Assembly: GCF_016916835.1 (NCBI RefSeq) | Contig: NZ_JAFFIX010000010.1 | Location: 235,168 to 299,167, forward strand | Direction of reading: 5' to 3' | Source: Actinacidiphila bryophytorum | GTDB lineage: Bacteria > Actinomycetota > Actinomycetes > Streptomycetales > Streptomycetaceae | DNA length: 64,000 bases | Shown: positions 8,175-16,992 of the stretch, in pieces | How the letters are laid out: the number at the start of each line of letters is the position of its first letter | Numbering within the stretch: the first letter of the stretch is position 1 | Notes under the pieces: model-generated | Told to the model about the DNA's origin: nothing | The model's input: the letters and a program-made list of their open reading frames with translations, nothing else | The model's database searches: none | Made by a program: the position numbers and the translations under genes

Positions 8175-10631
8175 TCAGAGGAACTGCCACAGGTGGTCGG
8201 CGGTGCCGTTGTCGTCGTACTGCACCACATGCGCGCTGTTGGCCGTCGACATCAGGTCGACACCCATCACCTTGCCGGAGTTCTGGTTGCGGATACGGAA
8301 CCAGCCGTCACCGTTGTCCACGAACTGCCACAGGTGGTCGGCGGTCCCGTTGTCGTCGTACTGCACCACATGCGCGCTGTTGGCCGTCGACATCAGGTCG
8401 ACACCCATCACCTTGCCGGAGTTCTGGTTGCGGATACGGAACCAGCCGTCACCGTTGTCGACCAGCTGCCACAGGTGGTCGGCGGTCCCGTTGTCGTCGT
8501 ACTGCACCACATGCGCGCTGTTGGCAGTCGACATCAGGTCGACACCGATGACCTTGCCGGAGTTCTTGTTCCTGATCCTGCGGTAGGGCGCGGGCGCCGA
8601 CCACTGGTGGCCGGTGGGCGAGGTGGTGGGGAAGGCGGAGATCCGCAGCCTGGCTGCGCCCATCGGGATGAGGGTGACGGTCTCGACGGGTGCGGTGCTG
8701 CGGGCGGGTGAGTCCTGGAGCGGGCTGACCACGTGCTGGCTGTCGGCCTGCCACTCGGCGATGCGGCGGGCAGGCGCGGTGATGCGCACGGGGGTGCCGG
8801 CGTGGGTGAAGGGGTCGGCCGGCAGCGGGCCGCCGGTGCGGCTGAAGGCGGTGCCGCCCGCGTCGAGGGCGAGCCCGTAGTTCCAGGCGGCGGCGGTGTG
8901 CACGGCGTACTCGGGGAACTGGGTGCTGCCGCCGGTCTGCACGTAGGTCTCGGCGATGTCGAGGGAGTAGCTGAGCGGGCCGTGGTCGATGCCGGTGGCG
9001 CCGTGGTTGCCCGGCCAGGTCCTGGTGGTCGTGGTCTGCGGCAGGGTGAGGACGACGGTGTCGCCGTTCTTCCAGGTGCGGTCGACGACGGTGAAGGCCG
9101 GTCCCGCGGGGGCGCCGACGGCGGCGCCGTTGACGCTGAGGCGGGGCGCGGAGCACCAGCCGGGGATGCGCAGATACAGCGGGAAGGCCAGCGGTCCCGG
9201 GGCGCTCAGGGTGAGCGTGACGGTGTCGGCGAAGGGGTAGTCGGTGGTCTCGGTGAAGGTCACCTGGGTGCCGCCGGCGACCTTCGCGGTGACGGAACTG
9301 GGCGCGTACATCGCCGCCGCCAGCCCGTGGTCGGGGGTGGCGAGCCACAGCTCCTCGGTGAAGTAGGGCCAGCCCATGCCGTAGTTGTGCGGGCAGCAGC
9401 GGTACTGGTCGACGCCGGGCAGATAGGCCTGCATGGCCCAGTTGTTCTGGAACTGCCCCTGCGTCTTGGCGCTGTCGTCCAGGTCGACGCTGTTGGCGCT
9501 GGTGATGTAGTGCACGGCCTTGCCGGACGGGTCGAGGGCGGCGGGCAGCGAGTTGAAGGCCAGGTCCTCGCAGCGGTCGGCCCACACCGGGTCGCCGGTG
9601 ATCCGGGTCAGCAGCTGGTGGCTGGCCATGAACTCCACGATGCCGCAGGTCTCGAAGCCCTGCCGGGGGTCGCCGAAGCCGGGCCTGGCGTTCTCGTCGC
9701 CGGCGAACCCGCCGCCGGGGAACTGCCCGTAGGCGGTCATCACCGCGGTGTAGTTCTGGTACGCGGCCTGGGTCAGCGCGGCCGACGGCGAGCGCAGCGC
9801 GTACTGCGCGGGTTCGCGGAAGCCCTGGGCGATGTTGACGTTGTGCAGGGACGGCAGGTTGTTCACCCAGTTGGCGCCGCCGGCGTGGATCTTGTCGGCG
9901 AGGTCGAGCAGGAAGGCGTCGCCGGTGCGGTTGTAGAGCCAGAAGACGCTGTCCAGGCCGTCGCCCCAGCGCACCGACACCCAGCTCTGGTTGAAGGCGC
10001 CGGGACCCTGGGCGTTCATGTAGCGGAAGAAGGCGGTCAGCAGCGGCACGATCCTGCTGTCTCCGCTGTACTCCTGCCAGTTGCGCAGCGCCCAGGTCAG
10101 CGGCAGGTACGGCCAGAAGTCGGGGCCGCCGCCGAGCGAGGTGCGCAGCGAGGTCGGGCCGAAGAAGCCGTCGGGCTGCGCGGTGGCGAGGATCGCGTCG
10201 ACCCAGCGGCGTACGGCGGCCAGCGCGGTGCCGTCGCCGGTGAGGATCGCCAGGTCGGTGTAGCCGCGCAGCCAGTACGGCACCTCCTCCCAGCCGGTGT
10301 CGGCCGGGTGGACCCAGCCGCTGCTGCCCATGGCCAGGAAGTGCGAGGTCGAGGCGTACTGGCCGCACAGGCCCGCGAGTTGCTGCCGCAGCCGGCCGTC
10401 GAGCCAGCCGCGGGCGGTGACCGCGCCGGGCGGCAGCCGCAGGAAGGCGGTGGGGGCCAGCGGGGCGGCGTTGGGGGTGTAGAGGCCGCCGGGGGCGGGG
10501 GCGACCCGGGCCGAGGCACGACCCGGGTGCCCGCCCCCGGCGGCGGCACCGGCGGGCGCGGCCGGCAGCAGTGGGAGAGCGGCGCCCGCGGTGAGTGCGG
10601 TGGTGACGAACTGTCGGCGGTTCAGGGGCAT
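8175..10631 (-). CDS. Secreted GH127 beta-L-arabinofuranosidase-like enzyme with ricin-type tail
   Basis: An 818-residue Tat-exported protein (NRRQFVTTALTAG near residue 5). The catalytic domain shows the GH127 hallmarks: an E-T-C motif in FETCGIVEFM (encoded near 9640-9662) and the double cysteine in YRCCPHNYGMGWP (near 9390-9405). In the characterised enzyme HypBA1 these residues bind zinc and supply the cysteine nucleophile. A beta-sandwich follows. The last 140 residues are three almost identical 47-residue ricin repeats. Family members remove terminal beta-L-arabinofuranose. The gene is divergent from a furanose-type ABC importer, and a LacI-type operator lies about 28 bp before its start, so it is probably induced with that importer. 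Confidence 0.87.
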   Translation of the reverse strand: MPLNRRQFVTTALTAGAALPLLPAAPAGAAAGGGHPGRASARVAPAPGGLYTPNAAPLAPTAFLRLPPGAVTARGWLDGRLRQQLAGLCGQYASTSHFLAMGSSGWVHPADTGWEEVPYWLRGYTDLAILTGDGTALAAVRRWVDAILATAQPDGFFGPTSLRTSLGGGPDFWPYLPLTWALRNWQEYSGDSRIVPLLTAFFRYMNAQGPGAFNQSWVSVRWGDGLDSVFWLYNRTGDAFLLDLADKIHAGGANWVNNLPSLHNVNIAQGFREPAQYALRSPSAALTQAAYQNYTAVMTAYGQFPGGGFAGDENARPGFGDPRQGFETCGIVEFMASHQLLTRITGDPVWADRCEDLAFNSLPAALDPSGKAVHYITSANSVDLDDSAKTQGQFQNNWAMQAYLPGVDQYRCCPHNYGMGWPYFTEELWLATPDHGLAAAMYAPSSVTAKVAGGTQVTFTETTDYPFADTVTLTLSAPGPLAFPLYLRIPGWCSAPRLSVNGAAVGAPAGPAFTVVDRTWKNGDTVVLTLPQTTTTRTWPGNHGATGIDHGPLSYSLDIAETYVQTGGSTQFPEYAVHTAAAWNYGLALDAGGTAFSRTGGPLPADPFTHAGTPVRITAPARRIAEWQADSQHVVSPLQDSPARSTAPVETVTLIPMGAARLRISAFPTTSPTGHQWSAPAPYRRIRNKNSGKVIGVDLMSTANSAHVVQYDDNGTADHLWQLVDNGDGWFRIRNQNSGKVMGVDLMSTANSAHVVQYDDNGTADHLWQFVDNGDGWFRIRNQNSGKVMGVDLMSTANSAHVVQYDDNGTADHLWQFL
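8182..8581 (-). repeat. Three 141-bp tandem repeats encoding ricin lectin motifs
   Basis: Copies begin at 8182, 8323 and 8464, each 141 bp (47 codons). The first two are identical over nearly the full unit, including synonymous positions. The third has a few changes at its gene-proximal end (NKNSGKVIGV instead of NQNSGKVMGV). Such nucleotide-level identity suggests recent duplication or gene conversion. The ricin tail of the downstream gene has similar but clearly older repeats. Confidence 0.9.
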
Positions 10632-10658
10632 GGGGGGTGGCCTCCTGCGGTTCGCGTT

Positions 10659-10675
10659 CTTTCAACGTTGGAAAG
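10659..10675. promoter_or_regulatory. LacI-type operator before the GH127 gene
   Basis: CTTTCAACGTTGGAAAG is a near-perfect palindrome around AACGTT, the centre typical of LacI-family operators in actinobacteria. It lies 28 bp upstream of the GH127 start codon. Its most likely partner is the LacI regulator encoded at 15917-16933 in the facing operon; that pairing is inference. Confidence 0.65.
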
Positions 10676-10690
10676 ACCGATGCCACCCGG

Positions 10691-10716
10691 CATGACAGCA
10701 CGCGCTGACTGTCATG
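10691..10716. promoter_or_regulatory. Perfect inverted repeat, possible second operator
   Basis: CATGACAG, a 10-bp spacer, and CTGTCATG form a perfect 8-bp inverted repeat just upstream of the LacI-type site in the divergent promoter region. Its sequence is unrelated to AACGTT boxes, so a different regulator could bind here. No function is established. Confidence 0.4.
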
Positions 10717-10815
10717 TCCATAGCTCACACAGAAGTCGTCACAAGTCCCACCCGTATCCGAACACCGCGGCGGGCAGCGGCCGTCGGCCGGTTTTCGAAA
10801 CTCCCGACGGACTTC

Positions 10816-10852
10816 TTGTCGCCGCGGGGAGCCGCGTATATAACGTTGTAAA
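10816..10852 (+). promoter_or_regulatory. Promoter of the sugar ABC operon with overlapping LacI-type operator
   Basis: TTGTCG (10816-10821), a 17-bp spacer and TATAAC (10839-10844) form a good vegetative promoter reading into the ABC operon. The TATATAACGTTGTAAA box (10837-10852), close to the common LacI-family consensus TTTACAACGTTGTAAA, covers the -10 element, which is what simple repression would need. Confidence 0.65.
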
Positions 10853-10948
10853 GCCGCGCCCCAGGGATGACCGGATCCCGCCTCCCCGCGCCGCCCCAGG
10901 ACCACTCGTACGACCGACGGACCACCCCCGTCGAGACCAAGGAGTGTC

Positions 10949-12046
10949 GTGAGCATGACCAAGCACAGAACCCGCACGCTGGCCGTCGCCTGCCTGCTGC
11001 TCGCCACTGCGGGCCTCGCCGCCACCGGCTGCTCCAAGTCCGAAGGCGACGACAAGGCCGCCGCGCCCAGCAGTTCGTCGGACGCCGCGCAGCAGCAGGT
11101 CACCGAGTCCGCCACGGCCGCGGCCGACGGCTGCACGCTGACCTCCTACGGCGCCCAGAAGCTGGACCTGAAGAACGCGGTCGTCGGCTTCTCGCAGTCC
11201 GAGAAGGAGGACAACCCCTTCCGGATCGCCGAGACCCGGTCCATCAAGGACGAGGCGGCCAAGCTCGGGGTCAAGAAGCTGCTCACCACCGACGCTCAGT
11301 CCCAACTGCCCAAGCAGATCAGCGACATCCAGGACATGCTCAACCAGGGCGCGCAGCTGCTGATCGTGGCGCCGCTCAACTCCGACGGCCTGGAGCCCGC
11401 GCTGCAGGCCGCCGCCGCCAAGCACGTGCCGGTCATCACCATCGACCGCAAGATCAACGCCACCTCCTGCAAGGACTACGTCACCTTCCTCGGCTCGGAC
11501 TTCGTCAAGCAGGGCCAGCGCGCGGCCGACGCCATGATCAAGGCGACCGGCGGCAAGGGCCAGGTCGCGATCCTGCTCGGCTCCTCCGGCAACAACGTGA
11601 CCACCGACCGCACCAAGGGCTTCCTGGACGAGGTCGCCGCCAAGGCCCCCGGCCTGAAGGTGGTCGCCCAGCAGACCGGCGACTTCACCCGCGACAAGGG
11701 CCAGCAGGTCATGGAGCAGCTCATCCAGTCCAAGCCGGGCATCACCGCGGTCTACGCGGAGAACGACGAGATGGGCCTCGGCGCGGTCACCGCACTCAAG
11801 AGCGCGGGCAAGAACCCCGGCAAGGACGTCAAGATCGTCTCGGTGGACGGCACCCGCAACGCGGTCCAGGCCATCGTGGCCGGCCAGTACAACGCGGTCA
11901 TCGAGTCCAACCCGCGGTTCGGCCCGCTGGCCTTCGCCACCGCCCAGAAGTTCTACGCGGGCGAGCCGATTCCCGAGAACGTGATCATCTCCGACCGCGC
12001 CTACGACGAGAGCAACGCCAAGGACTCGGTGGCCGGGGCCTTCTGA
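10949..12046 (+). CDS. Furanose-type sugar ABC transporter substrate-binding lipoprotein (YtfQ-like)
   Basis: A 365-residue lipoprotein with lipobox LAATGC (Cys at residue 28) and a type I periplasmic-binding fold. The run VGFSQSEKEDNPFRIAETRSIKDEA, the DFTRDKGQQVMEQLI segment and YAENDEMGLGAVTALK...GKDVKIVSVDG match E. coli YtfQ, which binds galactofuranose, better than ribose- or xylose-binding proteins. The GTG at 10949 follows GGAG by four bases; an ATG six bases later is an equally possible start. It is the first gene of an importer operon with one double ATPase and two permeases, as in ytfQRT-yjfF. Next to a secreted arabinofuranosidase-like enzyme, the ligand is probably a furanose sugar such as L-arabinofuranose. 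Confidence 0.85.
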   Translation: MSMTKHRTRTLAVACLLLATAGLAATGCSKSEGDDKAAAPSSSSDAAQQQVTESATAAADGCTLTSYGAQKLDLKNAVVGFSQSEKEDNPFRIAETRSIKDEAAKLGVKKLLTTDAQSQLPKQISDIQDMLNQGAQLLIVAPLNSDGLEPALQAAAAKHVPVITIDRKINATSCKDYVTFLGSDFVKQGQRAADAMIKATGGKGQVAILLGSSGNNVTTDRTKGFLDEVAAKAPGLKVVAQQTGDFTRDKGQQVMEQLIQSKPGITAVYAENDEMGLGAVTALKSAGKNPGKDVKIVSVDGTRNAVQAIVAGQYNAVIESNPRFGPLAFATAQKFYAGEPIPENVIISDRAYDESNAKDSVAGAF

Positions 12047-12086
12047 GCCGCCCGCACCCCGACACCCGGAAGGCAAGGCCATCGAC

Positions 12087-13832
12087 ATGGCACCACCGCA
12101 AGCCTCAGCGGCGCAGTCCGCCCCGCCGGGTCCCGACGGCCCGCAGGACCCCGCGGCCCCGCCGGCACCCGTCCTGGAGGCGGTCGGCGTCAGCAAACGC
12201 TTCCCCGGTGTGGTGGCGCTCGACGACGTCTCGTTCACCCTGCGTGCGGGTGAGATCCACGCCCTCGTCGGGGAGAACGGGGCGGGCAAGTCGACGCTGA
12301 TCAAGATCCTCACCGGCGTCCACCGGCCCGACGAGGGCGAGTTGCGCCTCGGCGGCGAAGCGGTGTCCTTCCACCGCCCGCACGAGGCGCAGCAGGCCGG
12401 CATCTCCACCATCTACCAGGAGGTGAACCTGGTCCCGCTGATGAGCGTGGCCCGCAACATCTTCCTGGGGCGCGAGCCGAAGACCCGGCTGGGCCTGGTG
12501 GACTTCCGCCGGATGCACCGGGAGACCGCCGAGCTGCTGGGCGGCTTCGGCATCACCACCGACCCGCGCCGCCCGCTGCACACCCTGGGCATCGGCACCC
12601 AGCAGATGGTCGCACTGGCCCGGGCGGTCTCGGTCAGGGCCAGGGTCGTGGTGATGGACGAGCCGACCTCCTCACTGGAACCGCGCGAGGTCGAGACGCT
12701 CTTCCGGGTGATCGGCGAACTGCACGGCCGCGGCATCTCGCTGGTCTACGTCAGCCACCGGATGGACGAGCTGTACCGGATCTGCGACCGCGTCACCGTG
12801 CTGCGCGACGGGCGCCTGGTGCACACCGGCGACCTGCGCGACACCGACCGGGTGCGGCTGGTCTCGATGATGCTCGGCCGGGAGCTGGCCCGGGTGCGCA
12901 AGGAGGCCGCGGAAGGCCACGACGACGGCAGGACACCCGCGGCCGAACCGGTGCTGACCGCGACCGGGCTCAGCCGCCGGCACCTGCTCGACGGTGTCGC
13001 CCTCGACCTGCGGCCCGGCGAGGTGCTGGGCCTGGGCGGGCTGCTGGGGTCGGGCCGCACCGAGACCGCGAAGGCGCTGGCCGGCGCGCTGCCGCTGGAC
13101 GGCGGCGACATCGAGGTCGGCGGGCGGCGGCTGCGCCGGATCAGCTCGGCCGCCGCGATCAGGGCCGGCATCAGCCTGCTGCCCGAGGACCGCAAGGCCG
13201 AGGGCATCATCCCGGGCCTGTCGGTGCGAGAAAACATCGTGCTGGCCGCGCTGCCGCGGCTGTCCCGCTTCGGATTCGTCTCCCGGCGCAGGCAGGACCG
13301 GGTGGTGGACATCTTCGTGAAGCGGCTGCGGATCAAGGCGGCGAGCCCCGAGCAGAAGGTCGGCGAGCTGTCCGGCGGGAACCAGCAGAAGGTGCTGCTG
13401 GCCCGCTGGCTGTGCCTGGAACCGCGGGTGCTGCTGCTGGACGAGCCGACCCGGGGCATCGACGTCGGCGCCAAGGCGGAGGTCCAGACGCTGATCGAGG
13501 AGCTGGCCGCAGAAGGCCTCGCGGTGCTGCTGATCTCCTCCGAGCTGGAGGAGCTGGTGGAGGGCGCCGACCGGATCGTGGTGCTGCGGGCCGGCACCGT
13601 CGCGGGCGAGCTGACCGGCGGCGACGTCACCGAGGGCGCGCTGCTGACGGTCCTGGCGGAGACGGCACCCGACGCCGTGCCGCCGCAGGGCGGGCCTGAA
13701 GCGGACGCAGCGCCGGAACCCGGCGCCGCAGACGTACCCGACGAGGCAGCCGCGCCCGGCGCCGGAGACGTACCCGAGCCACCGGACGCCGCCGCGGCAC
13801 CGGAGCTGCGCAAGGAGGAGGACCCCCGATGA
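12087..13832 (+). CDS. Sugar ABC transporter double ATPase (YtfR/RbsA-like)
   Basis: A 581-residue cytoplasmic protein with two ABC domains. The first has Walker A GENGAGKST at residues 62-70 and the QQM-type degenerate signature (TLGIGTQQMVALAR) followed by VVMDEPTSSL. The second has a less canonical P-loop (GLLGSGRTE), an intact LSGGNQQKV signature and LLLDEPTRGIDVGAK. This asymmetry is normal for the monosaccharide CUT2 class. Compared with typical members of about 500 residues it has a Pro/Ala/Glu-rich N-terminal extension of 28 residues and an acidic 40-residue C-terminal tail of no recognised function. Its stop overlaps the permease start (ATGA). Confidence 0.92.
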   Translation: MAPPQASAAQSAPPGPDGPQDPAAPPAPVLEAVGVSKRFPGVVALDDVSFTLRAGEIHALVGENGAGKSTLIKILTGVHRPDEGELRLGGEAVSFHRPHEAQQAGISTIYQEVNLVPLMSVARNIFLGREPKTRLGLVDFRRMHRETAELLGGFGITTDPRRPLHTLGIGTQQMVALARAVSVRARVVVMDEPTSSLEPREVETLFRVIGELHGRGISLVYVSHRMDELYRICDRVTVLRDGRLVHTGDLRDTDRVRLVSMMLGRELARVRKEAAEGHDDGRTPAAEPVLTATGLSRRHLLDGVALDLRPGEVLGLGGLLGSGRTETAKALAGALPLDGGDIEVGGRRLRRISSAAAIRAGISLLPEDRKAEGIIPGLSVRENIVLAALPRLSRFGFVSRRRQDRVVDIFVKRLRIKAASPEQKVGELSGGNQQKVLLARWLCLEPRVLLLDEPTRGIDVGAKAEVQTLIEELAAEGLAVLLISSELEELVEGADRIVVLRAGTVAGELTGGDVTEGALLTVLAETAPDAVPPQGGPEADAAPEPGAADVPDEAAAPGAGDVPEPPDAAAAPELRKEEDPR

Positions 13833-14791
13833 CGTCGTTCGCGCTCCCCCGCGGCCTGGACCGGCCGCGGATCGCCGACGCCCTCCAGCGCTACGGCGTC
13901 TACGCCGCGGTGCTCGCGCTGCTGGTCTTCAACGGCGTCTTCACCGACCACTTCCTGACCACCGACAACCTGCGCACCCAGCTCGTCCAGGTCGCCCCCG
14001 TGGTGATCGTCGCGCTCGGTATGGCGCTGGTCATCGGCACCGAGGGCGTCGACCTGTCGGTGGGCTCCACCATGGCGCTGTCCGGCGCGCTGCTGCCGCT
14101 CTACCTCGGCTACGGGCTGCTGCCCGCGCTGCTGGTCGCGCTGCTCGCCGGGGTGGTCGTCGGGCTGGTCAACGGCTCGCTGGTGTCGCTCGTCGGCCTG
14201 CAGCCGATCGTCGCCACCCTCGCGCTCTTCGTCGGCGGCCGCGGCCTGGCCCTTGTCATCGCCGACGGGCAGCTCAAGCAGATCGAGAACACCGACCTGC
14301 TGAGCCTGGGCACCGACAGCGTCCTCGGCATCCCCGTCGTCGTCCTGATCGCCGGTGTGCTGGCCGCCATGGTCGCCGGGCTCGTCCAGCGCACCACCTT
14401 CGGCCGCCAGCTGGTCGCCGTCGGCGGCAACCGCAAGGCCGCGGCACTGGCCGGCCTGCCGGTCAGACGGGTGCTCATCGGGGTCTACGTCATCTGCGGT
14501 GTGCTGGCCGCGCTCGCCGGCGTGCTCGCCACCGCACGGCTGACCGCGAGCGACCCGTCCTCGCTCGGCAACCTGATGGAGCTGTCCGCGATCACCGCGG
14601 TCGTCGTCGGCGGCACCCCGCTGACCGGCGGCTCGGTCCGGGTGCTCGGCACCGTCTTCGGCGCGCTGCTGATGCAGCTGCTGCACGCCACCCTGGTCAC
14701 CCACGACCTGCACGACTCCACCGCCCAGATGGTCCAGGCGGGCATCATCCTCGTCGCCGTCTACGTCGCCCGGGAGCGCAGAGCCCGATGA
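13829..14791 (+). CDS. Sugar ABC transporter permease (YtfT-like)
   Basis: A 320-residue inner-membrane protein with about eight to ten hydrophobic helices and the BPD_transp_2 pattern of CUT2 permeases: ALGMALVIGTEGVDLSVGST near residue 70 and TAVVVGGTPLTGGSVRVLGT near residue 255. It forms half of the channel with the next gene. ATGA overlaps at both ends couple it to the ATPase and to the second permease. Two different permeases in one operon fit the YtfT/YjfF heterodimer of furanose importers, rather than the single RbsC-type permease. Confidence 0.9.
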   Translation: MTSFALPRGLDRPRIADALQRYGVYAAVLALLVFNGVFTDHFLTTDNLRTQLVQVAPVVIVALGMALVIGTEGVDLSVGSTMALSGALLPLYLGYGLLPALLVALLAGVVVGLVNGSLVSLVGLQPIVATLALFVGGRGLALVIADGQLKQIENTDLLSLGTDSVLGIPVVVLIAGVLAAMVAGLVQRTTFGRQLVAVGGNRKAAALAGLPVRRVLIGVYVICGVLAALAGVLATARLTASDPSSLGNLMELSAITAVVVGGTPLTGGSVRVLGTVFGALLMQLLHATLVTHDLHDSTAQMVQAGIILVAVYVARERRAR

Positions 14792-15825
14792 AGTCCCTCG
14801 CCGAAACCGCGCCGCCCGCCCTCGCAGGGCCGCCGCCCCCGCTCGCCGTGACCGAGCAGCCGCGCCCCGGCGGGCGGCAGCGCGCCGCCGAACTCCTCCA
14901 GCGCCAGGGCGTGCTGGCCGTGCTGGCCCTGCTCTGCGTCGTCTCCTCCTTCGTCTTCGACTCCTTCGCCACCCTGGACAACGCCCGGGGCATCACCATC
15001 CAGGCGTCCTTCCTGTCGATCGTCGCGCTCGGCATGACCCTGGTCATCGTCACCGGCGGCATCGACCTGTCGGTCGGCTCGGTCTTCGCGCTCGGCGGTG
15101 TCGTCGCCGCCTGGGCCTCGCAGTACGGCTTCCTGCCGGCGCTGCTGGTGCCGCTCGCGGTGTGCGGGGCGATCGGCGCCGTCAACGGGCTGCTGGTCGC
15201 CAAGGCCGGGATGGCGCCCTTCATCGTCACGCTCGCCTCGCTGCTGGGCGCCCGCGGGCTGCTGCTCGCGCTGACCCACGAGGGCGCCAAGACCTACCTG
15301 GTGCCGCGCGGCTCCGCCTTCCAGAAGCTCGGCGGCGGTGCGGTGTGGGGGTTCGGCTACCCGGTGCTGATCGCGCTGGCGCTGTTCTGCCTCGGCGGCC
15401 TGCTGCTGCAGCGCACCTCCTTCGGCCAGGGGCTGTTCGCGGTCGGCGGCAGCGGGGACGCGGCACTGCTGATGGGCCTGCCGGTGGCCAGGACGAAGGT
15501 GCTGGTCTACACGCTCAGCGGGCTGCTCGCCGGTTTCGCCGGGGCGCTCAACGCGGCCCGGCTGTCCTCCGGGGTCACCATCATCGGCGTCGGCATGGAG
15601 CTGGACGCGATCTCCGCGGTGGTGATCGGCGGCACCCTGCTGGTCGGCGGCGCCGGGTCGGTGTCCGGCACGCTGTGGGGCGTCCTGCTGCTCGGCGTCA
15701 TCCAGAACCTGATCAACCAGATCGGCTCGCTCAACTCCTCCTACCAGTCGGTGGTCAGCGGCGGCTTCCTGATCGTGGTCGTCGTCGCCCAGCGGTACCT
15801 GTCGGCGTCCAGACGCGGCACCTGA
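14788..15825 (+). CDS. Sugar ABC transporter permease (YjfF-like)
   Basis: A 345-residue CUT2 permease, the partner of the preceding one. After a 30-residue polar N-terminus it has the same family landmarks: ALGMTLVIVTGGIDLSVGSVFALGG and SAVVIGGTLLVGGAGSVSGTLWG, spread over about eight to ten membrane helices. The start codon overlaps the upstream stop (ATGA). A 91-bp gap with its own GAAGGA ribosome site separates it from the LacI gene, which is probably in the same transcript. Confidence 0.9.
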   Translation: MKSLAETAPPALAGPPPPLAVTEQPRPGGRQRAAELLQRQGVLAVLALLCVVSSFVFDSFATLDNARGITIQASFLSIVALGMTLVIVTGGIDLSVGSVFALGGVVAAWASQYGFLPALLVPLAVCGAIGAVNGLLVAKAGMAPFIVTLASLLGARGLLLALTHEGAKTYLVPRGSAFQKLGGGAVWGFGYPVLIALALFCLGGLLLQRTSFGQGLFAVGGSGDAALLMGLPVARTKVLVYTLSGLLAGFAGALNAARLSSGVTIIGVGMELDAISAVVIGGTLLVGGAGSVSGTLWGVLLLGVIQNLINQIGSLNSSYQSVVSGGFLIVVVVAQRYLSASRRGT

Positions 15826-15916
15826 GGGATTAAGCCCGGCCCGTACCACAGACGGGACCGGCACACTGAGGCCGGAACCGCCGTGCCTCCGCAGGACGGC
15901 CGAGGGAAGGAACTCC

Positions 15917-16933
15917 GTGGGCGCCAGCCTCAAGGACGTCGCGCAGCTGGCAGGCGTGTCCGTCAAGACCGTGTCGAACGTGGTGAACAACTACCCCCAC
16001 GTCACCCCCGCGATGCGGGAGCGCGTACAGCGGGCCATCGACGAGCTGGGCTACCGCCCGAACCTGACAGCCCGCCATCTGCGCAAGGGCAGGACCGGGA
16101 TCATCGCGCTGGCGGTGCCGGAGCTGGGCAACCCGTACTTCGCGGAGCTGGCGGGCGCCGTCATCGACGCCGCCGCCCGGCACGACTACACGGTGCTGCT
16201 CGACCACACCGCGGGCCTGCGCGAGAAGGAGGTGCTGGTCTCGCAGGGATTCCGCGCCCACGTCATCGACGGCCTGATCCTCAGCCCCATCGAGCTGGAG
16301 GCGGAGGACCTGCTGGGCCGCCCCGGCGACGCGCCGCTGGTGCTGGTCGGCGAGCGCGAGTACGACGCGCCCTACGACCACATCGCCATCGACAACGTGG
16401 CCGCCGCCCGCACCGCGGTACGCCACCTGGCCGGGCTCGGCCGGCAGCGGATCGCCTTCCTCGGCGCGCGCAGGGAGATGGCCAGGCAGCCCGCCCACCT
16501 GCGGCTGCGCGGCTGGCGCGAGGAGCTGACCGCGGCCGGGCTGCCGCACGACGACTCGCTGGTGGCCGCGACCGACGGCTACGGCCGGTGGGACGGCGCC
16601 GCCGCGATGAACGCGCTGCTCGACCGGGGCGCGCAGCCGGACGCGGTCTTCGCGTACAACGACCTGATGGCGCTCGGCGCGATGCGTGCACTGGTCGAGC
16701 GGGGGCTGCGGGTGCCGCAGGACGTGTCGGTGGTCGGCTTCGACGACGTCGAGGAGGGCCGCTTCTCGACGGTCGCGCTGACCACCGTCTCCCCCGACAA
16801 GCAGGCCATCGCCCGGCTCGCCGTCGAACGGGTGGTGGCCAGGCTCGCCGGCGCCCCGCAACTGCAGCCCGAGCGGATACGCCCCGGATACACGCTGGTC
16901 GCGCGGGAGTCCACCGCCCCGCGCACCGGGTGA
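15917..16933 (+). CDS. LacI-family transcriptional regulator of the furanoside locus
   Basis: A 338-residue repressor. Residues 4-50 form the LacI helix-turn-helix ([20 protein letters not shown]) and hinge ([11 protein letters not shown]), followed by a periplasmic-binding-protein-like sugar sensor ([29 protein letters not shown] near the end). The GTG start follows GAAGGAACTCC. It sits in the same direction as the importer, between the permeases and the mutarotase. The two AACGTT palindromes at 10659 and 10837 are good candidates for its sites, so it likely represses both the importer and the divergent glycosidases until an imported furanose binds it. Confidence 0.9.
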   Translation: MGASLKDVAQLAGVSVKTVSNVVNNYPHVTPAMRERVQRAIDELGYRPNLTARHLRKGRTGIIALAVPELGNPYFAELAGAVIDAAARHDYTVLLDHTAGLREKEVLVSQGFRAHVIDGLILSPIELEAEDLLGRPGDAPLVLVGEREYDAPYDHIAIDNVAAARTAVRHLAGLGRQRIAFLGARREMARQPAHLRLRGWREELTAAGLPHDDSLVAATDGYGRWDGAAAMNALLDRGAQPDAVFAYNDLMALGAMRALVERGLRVPQDVSVVGFDDVEEGRFSTVALTTVSPDKQAIARLAVERVVARLAGAPQLQPERIRPGYTLVARESTAPRTG

Positions 16934-16992
16934 GCGCCCTCCCCTCCCGACCCGTCCTTCCCTCCACGCCCGCCGACCGCCGAGGACCGCCG

